Assembly: GCF_030936135.1 (NCBI RefSeq)
Contig: NC_082604.1
Span: 4,037,001-4,101,000, forward strand
Length of the DNA stretch: 64,000 nucleotides
Source: Gavia stellata
Taxonomy: Eukaryota > Chordata > Aves > Gaviiformes > Gaviidae
Reading direction: 5' to 3'
The position numbers were made by a program, and so were the translations under genes. Position 1 is the first letter of the stretch; each line of letters starts with the position of its first letter. Positions 58,901-64,000 of this stretch are shown here, piece by piece. Under the pieces are notes generated by a model, which did no database searches, was not told where the DNA came from, and was given only the letters and a program-made list of their open reading frames with translations.

Positions 58901-59625
58901 CTGTTAACCTATAACATAAAATGAATAAATGTCTACATTACAAGGGAAGTGAAAACATGAAGTACAATCCTAAAGCCCAGTGTAATCCAGAAGCTTCGGT
59001 GTTCAAGGTGAAGGAAGATTCAGTAGCATCTGTCATCTTCTTGTTTGCTCTTCCAGGTAAATTCCACCGTCGCCGTATTGAGGCCGGCGAGCAAACCGTT
59101 TGGGTTGATAAATGGGTGAGCCACGAAAATTACACCAAGGAGACCTCCGATAATGACATAGCCATGCTGCACTTGGCTGAGCCCGTGATGTATAGCAAAT
59201 ATGTGCTCCCTATCTGCCTTCCCACCCGCGACCTGGCAGAACAGGAGCTGACAAGAACTGGGAATCAGATGGTGGTAACTGGCTGGGGCAGCACAAGTGA
59301 TGTTAAAACCAATTTCTCTACTCTCCTCAGTTACATTCAAATCCCCATGGCTGCCCAGAACGAGTGTGCCCAGGCGATGAGATTCGCTATCTCTGACAAC
59401 ATGCTGTGTGCCGGGAGCTTAGGAGACCAAAAAGATTCCTGCAGTGGGGACAGCGGAGGCCCTATGATCACTAGATATAAGGATACTTGGTTTTTGGTAG
59501 GACTGGTGAGCTGGGGTGAAGGCTGTGGAAGAAGGGAGAAATTTGGAGTCTACACCAAAGTTAGTCAGTATCTTGAGTGGATCCAGCACCACATAGATGA
59601 GATGTCAGCTTCTTGGAAGGGTTGA
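49863..59625 (+). CDS. PROC: Vitamin K-dependent protein C precursor
   Basis: Plasma zymogen; once activated, protein C is known to inactivate factors Va and VIIIa on membranes. Exons 49863-49929, 50319-50479, 51464-51488, 52037-52147, 52868-53008, 53372-53481, 54455-54572 and 59057-59625 join to 1302 nt, 433 residues. All junctions are GT-AG, and the 25-nt third exon matches the family. Order: signal about 1-19, propeptide ending QKR at 39, Gla domain 40-76, aromatic stack 77-84, EGF1 89-119, EGF2 128-165, linker, protease 191-433. Catalytic His232, Asp278 and Ser377 are intact; Asp371 gives a trypsin-type S1 pocket. Cys173 and Cys298 would join light and heavy parts. Sequons are at Asn127, Asn269 and Asn330. 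[13 protein letters not shown] and [13 protein letters not shown] favour protein C over factors VII, IX and X. The linker from Cys173 to Arg190 is much shorter than in human and has no Lys-Arg pair. Confidence 0.95.
50319..50479 (+). CDS. PROC: PROC exon: propeptide and Gla domain
   Basis: Residues 23-76. The propeptide ends IQKR, a furin-type site; the mature N-terminus is ANSFLEEL. Glu residues stand at mature positions 6, 7, 14, 16, 19, 20, 25, 26, 29, 32 and 35, with the ERECIEE gamma-carboxylase region. Cys56 and Cys61 form the small Gla loop. Acceptor gcttccag, donor gtaagt. Confidence 0.95.
51464..51488 (+). CDS. PROC: PROC exon: aromatic stack micro-exon
   Basis: A 25-nt exon encoding LDFWTKYV plus one base of the next codon. 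This tiny exon between the Gla and EGF1 exons is typical of the Gla-EGF clotting protease genes. Acceptor tctctgcag, donor gtaagt. Confidence 0.93.
52037..52147 (+). CDS. PROC: PROC exon: EGF1
   Basis: Residues 85-121. Starts [16 protein letters not shown] and has exactly six cysteines (89, 94, 99, 108, 110, 119). [12 protein letters not shown] fits the Asp/Asn beta-hydroxylation consensus with Asp101 as the target. Human protein C has a longer EGF1 with an extra cysteine pair; this one has the plain length of factors VII and X. Confidence 0.95.
52868..53008 (+). CDS. PROC: PROC exon: EGF2, with an extra cysteine
   Basis: Residues 122-169. Reads [12 protein letters not shown] and later [14 protein letters not shown]. 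It has seven cysteines (128, 135, 139, 147, 150, 152, 165) where an EGF domain normally has six; Cys147 is the likely extra one. Asn127 is in an NCS sequon. Acceptor tttccacag, donor gtaagt region. Confidence 0.94.
53372..53481 (+). CDS. PROC: PROC exon: activation linker and heavy-chain start
   Basis: Residues 169-205. Cys173 (FPCGR) is the family's light-heavy bridge cysteine. The linker [15 protein letters not shown] leads to a predicted activation cleavage after Arg190, releasing the new N-terminus [13 protein letters not shown] follows as in other protein C sequences. Human has a Lys-Arg pair and a longer acidic activation peptide here; both are missing. Acceptor ctcctgtag, donor gtaagg. 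Confidence 0.94.
54455..54572 (+). CDS. PROC: PROC exon: protease, catalytic His
   Basis: Residues 206-245. Contains [17 protein letters not shown] with catalytic His232 and the paired Cys217 and Cys233. Acceptor tgtttcag, donor gtatgg; ends in phase 1. The frame stays open past the donor for a short way but loses homology. Confidence 0.95.
54573..59056 (+). other. PROC: PROC last intron, contents
   Basis: A 4.5 kb intron, much longer than the other PROC introns (363-984 bases). It holds a T run at 55961-55979 and an A run near 57820-57831. No known interspersed repeat, exon or RNA gene was recognised. Open frames in it are short and look like chance. Confidence 0.65.
55961..55979. repeat. 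Poly(T) run
   Basis: Nineteen T in a row in the last PROC intron. On the - strand this would be a poly(A) tail, but I recognise no retroposed body next to it. Confidence 0.85.
59057..59625 (+). CDS. PROC: PROC last exon: protease with Asp and Ser
   Basis: Residues 245-433 and TGA stop. Contains [13 protein letters not shown] with catalytic Asp278, [16 protein letters not shown], then [11 protein letters not shown] with Asp371 and catalytic Ser377, and VSWGEGCG. Sequons NYT (269) and NFS (330). The single large 3' exon is usual for this gene family. Acceptor ctcttccag. Confidence 0.97.
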
Positions 59626-59730
59626 TTTTGATACTGAGAGTCTGGAATATTGTGGCGATGTGCTGGTGACAGTATGCAATGTAATGTACTGTCAGATCTT
59701 CAGTATTAAATATTGAGTATATGTTAACCT
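59626..59730 (+). terminator. PROC: PROC 3' UTR and poly(A) signal
   Basis: A short 3' UTR of about 100 bases. The variant signal ATTAAA at 59705-59710 is followed by a GT-rich stretch (cttgtgtactgttt). The cleavage site is estimated. Confidence 0.65.
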
Positions 59731-62393
59731 TGTGTACTGTTTTCCTTGGTACCTATTTTTTTAAACTTCTTTTAATTTTCTTTTTTACATTGTTTACATT
59801 GGTTAGTTTCCAAGTTATGTTGTTTATTTGTAGCGTGGTCCTACTTAGGCCTTACAGGCAAGAAATAATACCCTGTTATGCTGAGATGCTATACAGCATT
59901 GTTGAAAACAAGATAGTCCATGGTCAGACGACTCCATCTTTGAAGTGTAAAATGACTGAATTGGTTGGGGCGAGGGGCAAGAGGGGACAGAGAAAAGTGT
60001 TTTAAACATCAACATAGTGATACAGTTCTGTCATTTCAGCTTTACTCTAACGTATTATCCACAATAACTGTTTTAATTTGCTCTTCTGTATTTGTATAAT
60101 TTTTCTTTCAACACAATGAACTGTTAATAATATCATCACTGCTTCCACTCATTCACATCTTGCTCCATTGCTCACAGATTCAGTTGATTCGGCAGGTCAC
60201 TAGAACTTCCCCGTATTTTGTATCGCTTGCACACTCAGTGCCTGCTTTTTACCCCCCAGACTTCCTTAAAAGTCAATGGGAATTCTGCTGTTATTAAACA
60301 AAAAGAGGTTTAATCCCAAGCTTTCGCATGCTCTATTTATCCTATGGTCTGTAAATCTCTTCTAATTAGCAAGCTAAGCAAACACTTTTGTTCGTTCCTA
60401 TTCTAGTGTATGCAATCAGCTGCAGGCTATATTAGCATTACTAATACTTACCAATAAGTATATGTGTGTGTGTGTGTGTGTGTTTGCATCCATATCTATA
60501 TGTCTCTGTGTATATCGCTGGATAGAATAAAGATACATAGCACCAATAAGTTGATAGGAAGTAGCAGTAGTCAAAATGAAGTTTAATAGAATTACAATTT
60601 ATGCTTATTCTTAATCTTAGCACTTAAGCCTGCTAAATATAATTAATCTTACAGAAAAAAGGTGAAACCAACTCTGCTGTAGTGATATATGCCTCCAACA
60701 TCTCAGTCAGGATTTGGACCCGTATTTGGATCAGTGAAGAACGTCAGTCTGCTCTTGTGATGAGGTTGTTAAATGAAAAAACCTCAGGTACAACAAAATT
60801 GTATCAGAATTTGTAAGAAATTTAATACGCTGTCAGCAAAGAGGTTTAATACGTCTTAAACTTGTGGACTTAGTCTTGTTGACATACAAGCTGCTTACAT
60901 GCTTATTAAGCAAGTGCTGAAGTTGATTCATGCACAAAGAAGTAGCAGTCAGGCTAAGGGCTTCCTGTTGGAGGTCAGCTGAAAATGACGTCAGCCATCT
61001 CTCTGTGTCACTATCTCTGTCTCTCTTTTTCTCTTTTTCCCCCTCCCCTTTTTTATTTGGGACTGGATTTAAGGATCAACAAATCTTAAAGATTAATGCG
61101 TCAAGCTGCAGCCTTCCAGCCAGGGCCTGCACCAAGAACACGTGCTTCTGAGAAGGCTGAGATTGCTAGACATACTCATTTACAAGGAAAAACATTATTC
61201 TCTTCAAAGCCAGTAAAACACGGGTCTAATTAAAGGCAGAAATCATAATGTCAGTGAATAGCTGTGACTACTACAGGGCAGTATTTGCCTTCCTGCAGGT
61301 GACTGCTGCGGATTCTCCTACATGCTCACAGCTCTGCATATTTCAACAGATGTTTACAGAGCAGCTTGTGTATTTTCCGGATCAGTTGGTCTTACCTACT
61401 GAAAGATGATGGAGTGTCAGAAATCTTCTCTTAAAAATTCCAAATTTTCCTGATGAAAATCATTGCAAAGAAGTCACTTCTATTGTTGGAGGATGTTTTT
61501 AAGGACTTTTTCTTTTTAAACACACACGTGTATGTGTGTAGAAACACACAGGCAATTTTATTCTGATTTTGGATTACAAATGTGTTTCATAGAATCCAGA
61601 AGGTTGTCTCTCCTCTGTCAATATTTGTGACTGGTTAATGATCAACCTCTTGACCTCATGGCTGTTCCTGGTGTACATCCAAATCTCTCTCCTGTCTTCC
61701 CCTAAAAAAAATAAAGAAAAAAGTGAGTATAATTGCATAGTTTTGTGTAAAGTGAATGCATTCTGGATCCTGTGTTTCTGGAAAATGACACAGATAGCAA
61801 AGAGGTATGTGCTATTGAATCCTGGTAAGTTATTTAGCCTGGGAAAGTAATGTGAAGAAATACAAACTTCTCTCTTGTAAATTCTAGTAGCAGGTATGTG
61901 GTGGATGGTTTCCTCATGGGGTTTGCACATACGGTCTTGCTTGACAAGACCATCAGTAATGACACAGCAGTTGTCCTCAGGAGCAACTGCTGGCTGAAGA
62001 GTGCAGCTCAGACCTCGGCCTGGATCCTTCGCAGTTTAAACAAGGCTGTCGCTGGAACTGGCTTCTGCTCAATTTGGGCCTGATCCTTTCCTCCCCCGTT
62101 CATCGTGGTGTTTTTATTACTTCTGTGGGCTTTGGATCAGCCCCTGCACCACATTCTGGGCTAGGTCAATCTCTGCATGTCACCTTGGGAACTGTTGGGA
62201 TTCCTATGGTGGTGTGCAGCATCGGAGTGACTTGGAGAAACAATGGACATCAGATTAAAATGAACTCGGTAGAATTTGCTTTCTTTCTCCCTTCGTTTGT
62301 CCTCTTGCTTCTATTTCTTCATCTTTTTTGCAGGCTAATTCACCCTTGTTTTTGTGACAATATACCAGTTTTGTTCTTCTTTTCCCTCTGAAG
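59731..62393. other. Intergenic stretch
   Basis: No gene recognised between PROC and the next signal-peptide exon. It holds the TG microsatellite at 60463-60482 and a pyrimidine-rich run near 61010-61050. If the gene at the right end is real, its promoter and any 5' non-coding exon should be here. Confidence 0.55.
60463..60482. repeat. (TG)10 microsatellite
   Basis: Ten uninterrupted TG units, flanked by TA-rich sequence that continues as an imperfect repeat. Probably length-variable between individuals. Confidence 0.9.
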
Positions 62394-62513
62394 GAAATCA
62401 GCAGGAAGTCGGCATATTCTGAATTCTCACTAAAATGGAGAGCAGTTCCTCACTTGTGATGTTTCTCCTACTGATGTGCTCCATCAACAGCAGCTGTCCG
62501 TTTTCATATTCAG
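62394..62513 (+). CDS. Putative first coding exon of a secreted protein
   Basis: A likely acceptor (ttcttttccctctgaag) precedes 41 bases of possible 5' UTR and an ATG at 62435. The frame encodes MESSSSLVMFLLLMCSI followed by a short polar stretch, a good signal peptide, and reaches a strong donor (cag then gtaggt) after 79 coding bases, in phase 1. PROC exon 1 just upstream has the same plan: acceptor, short UTR, signal peptide, phase-1 donor. This suggests a second secreted, perhaps vitamin K-dependent, gene in tandem. I found no Gla exon in the remaining 1.5 kb, so the identity is open and the exon could be chance. Confidence 0.45.
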
Positions 62514-64000
62514 GTAGGTGCTTCTGAATTACGTTTTTATCTTAATTGTCTTATTGTGACAATCTTGGCATTTGAACTGAAACTACACTCCTTTTCTGAA
62601 CACAAAGTCCTATGGGTTGAAGAAGCACTTCCTGAAATGCACAAGAGAAAAAGAAATATTCATATATATTTCCAAAGGAAATCAGCCTTTCTTAACTTCT
62701 TACTTAGACCACTATCCTGTTGAAAAGTATTCTCCTTGAGATGTTGAACCCAAAATCTGAATTATTTTTGCATGGCGATGCTTTCAAATTTGGGAAGATA
62801 AAATTAGGCACTTTCACGTGTGTTCTGGGACCTTATGTTGATTTTACTACAACAACCACACAAGGTTTGGAAATGGCTTCAGAGAGCTTTAGAACAGGCG
62901 TGAGAATGCACAGGATCTCATGAACCATTATGGCTGTCCTTGCAGAGGAGGAAGAGCAGAAGTAGAACTGGTATCTGCAAACCAGAAGGCTTGACAACAG
63001 ACATAACCTCTATATGATGGTACTTACAATAGGTGAATCCTTTAAAGATGACCCCACAACTCAAGGGGTGGTGAAGGGCAATTTCAGTGACGTAAGTGAA
63101 AGACGTTTTTTCCATTACCAGACAGCAGGGTCTGTCCAAAGCTTTTCTCAGCTGAGAGGTTTTGTCGGCTCTTTCTAATTGCCTAGAAATGAAGCAATTT
63201 AATACTATTCTAGAATTTCAGTCATTGCTACAGATACCAATCCTGCAACTGCAAAGAAACGTGTGTCTTTATGGTCCGTCTCCAAAACTGAGTTCTTTGT
63301 CAGAGGGTTTTGACTTGTCTAGGACACTAAACCATGACTAGGAAAACAGACTACTGTTAAATGAACTGCTGTATGAATTTTAGTAGGCTTTGTCAGGATT
63401 ACAAAGTGAGCTTGCTTCTTAAAACACTTCTTAGCAGCAGTTTTTCAGAATCAGATGGGTGGGGTATGGATATAGAGCCACACGTCTGGAGATTGAACAA
63501 AAAGGTGAAAACCTCCATCTGCTCTAAATAGCGACTCAGGGCTCAATTCAGTTGGCGCACATAAGTGTCCGGAGGTGCTTGAGATGGCACGTGGTATCGA
63601 TACATCCACAAGGGCCGAGGGAGCCCTCGTTTTCCTTCAGAGCATCCTGGCTGGAAAATCCTGGGAGCACTGTGCTTCAGCTAGAGGTGTCATAGCAAAG
63701 ACTTGCCATGGAGCATCAGGGGGAATGTGGGGAGGATCTTACTGCCATGTTCCCTCTTCTGGCCACTCCTGCCTTAATTTATTGGCAGTAATAGCCCTTA
63801 AGACATTGTGGTAGGAGGGCAGATAGCTTAGTCAAGCGAAGCTGAGATGAACCACATATAAGCACAAAACATACGCTTTATATATTTCTTTTAATGAAGA
63901 AGCGGTATCTGTCCTGTTGTGGCCACAGTAGCTACCTGGAAAGCACTGGGTCTGAATGTCTGAATGTCTAACAAAGCTGACACCAAATACAAACCAAACC
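62514..64000. other. Right edge, no exon recognised
   Basis: If the exon at 62435-62513 is real, this is its first intron. I looked for a Gla-type exon (Glu-Cys with neighbouring Glu pairs) and saw none. No known repeat was recognised. Confidence 0.5.

Noticed and set aside
49863-59625. Assignment as factor VII, IX or X
   Set aside because: EGF1 length is like factors VII and X, but the linker, RRGDSPWQ, the LTAAHC region and the [23 protein letters not shown] stretch match protein C best, and the activated N-terminus is Leu-Ile rather than Ile-Val or Val-Val.
1-64000. CRISPR arrays, operons, phage or insertion-sequence features
   Set aside because: The window is spliced vertebrate DNA with CR1 LINEs; nothing prokaryotic was seen.

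Overview
This is a piece of a vertebrate nuclear genome. Two truncated CR1 LINE 3' ends of the avian type, together with the protein sequences, point to a bird; the species cannot be told from the sequence. All recognised genes lie on the + strand and are split by GT-AG introns, so most long open frames in the window are chance.

Layout. (1) 1-14789: no exon recognised; taken to be a large intron of the first gene. (2) 14790-40362: 27 coding exons (3309 nt, 1102 residues plus stop) of diacylglycerol kinase delta, DGKD, from the second half of the PH domain through two C1 domains, the split DAG-kinase catalytic and accessory domains and a C-terminal SAM domain. The N-terminal exons lie outside the window to the left. 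(3) 40363 to about 44645: a 4.3 kb 3' UTR ending in a poly(A) signal, with three Pumilio-type motifs in its last 170 bases. (4) About 44646-49845: intergenic, probably holding the PROC promoter and a 5' non-coding exon. (5) 49863-59625: eight coding exons (1302 nt, 433 residues) of a complete vitamin K-dependent protein C zymogen, PROC, with signal/propeptide, Gla domain, two EGF domains, a short linker and a trypsin-like protease domain with intact triad. (6) 59731-62393: no gene recognised. (7) 62435-62513: a likely first coding exon with a signal peptide that ends in phase 1, like PROC exon 1; the rest of that gene would be to the right.

The genes are not an operon and share no pathway that the sequence shows. 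DGKD is an intracellular lipid kinase that turns diacylglycerol into phosphatidic acid; PROC is a secreted plasma anticoagulant protease precursor. The best points for a second look are the reduced activation linker of PROC (no dibasic light/heavy chain site), its odd cysteine count, the DGKD-PROC adjacency (the two are far apart in human), the clustered Pumilio motifs, the inverted CR1 pair around DGKD exons, and the possible tandem secreted gene at the right end.
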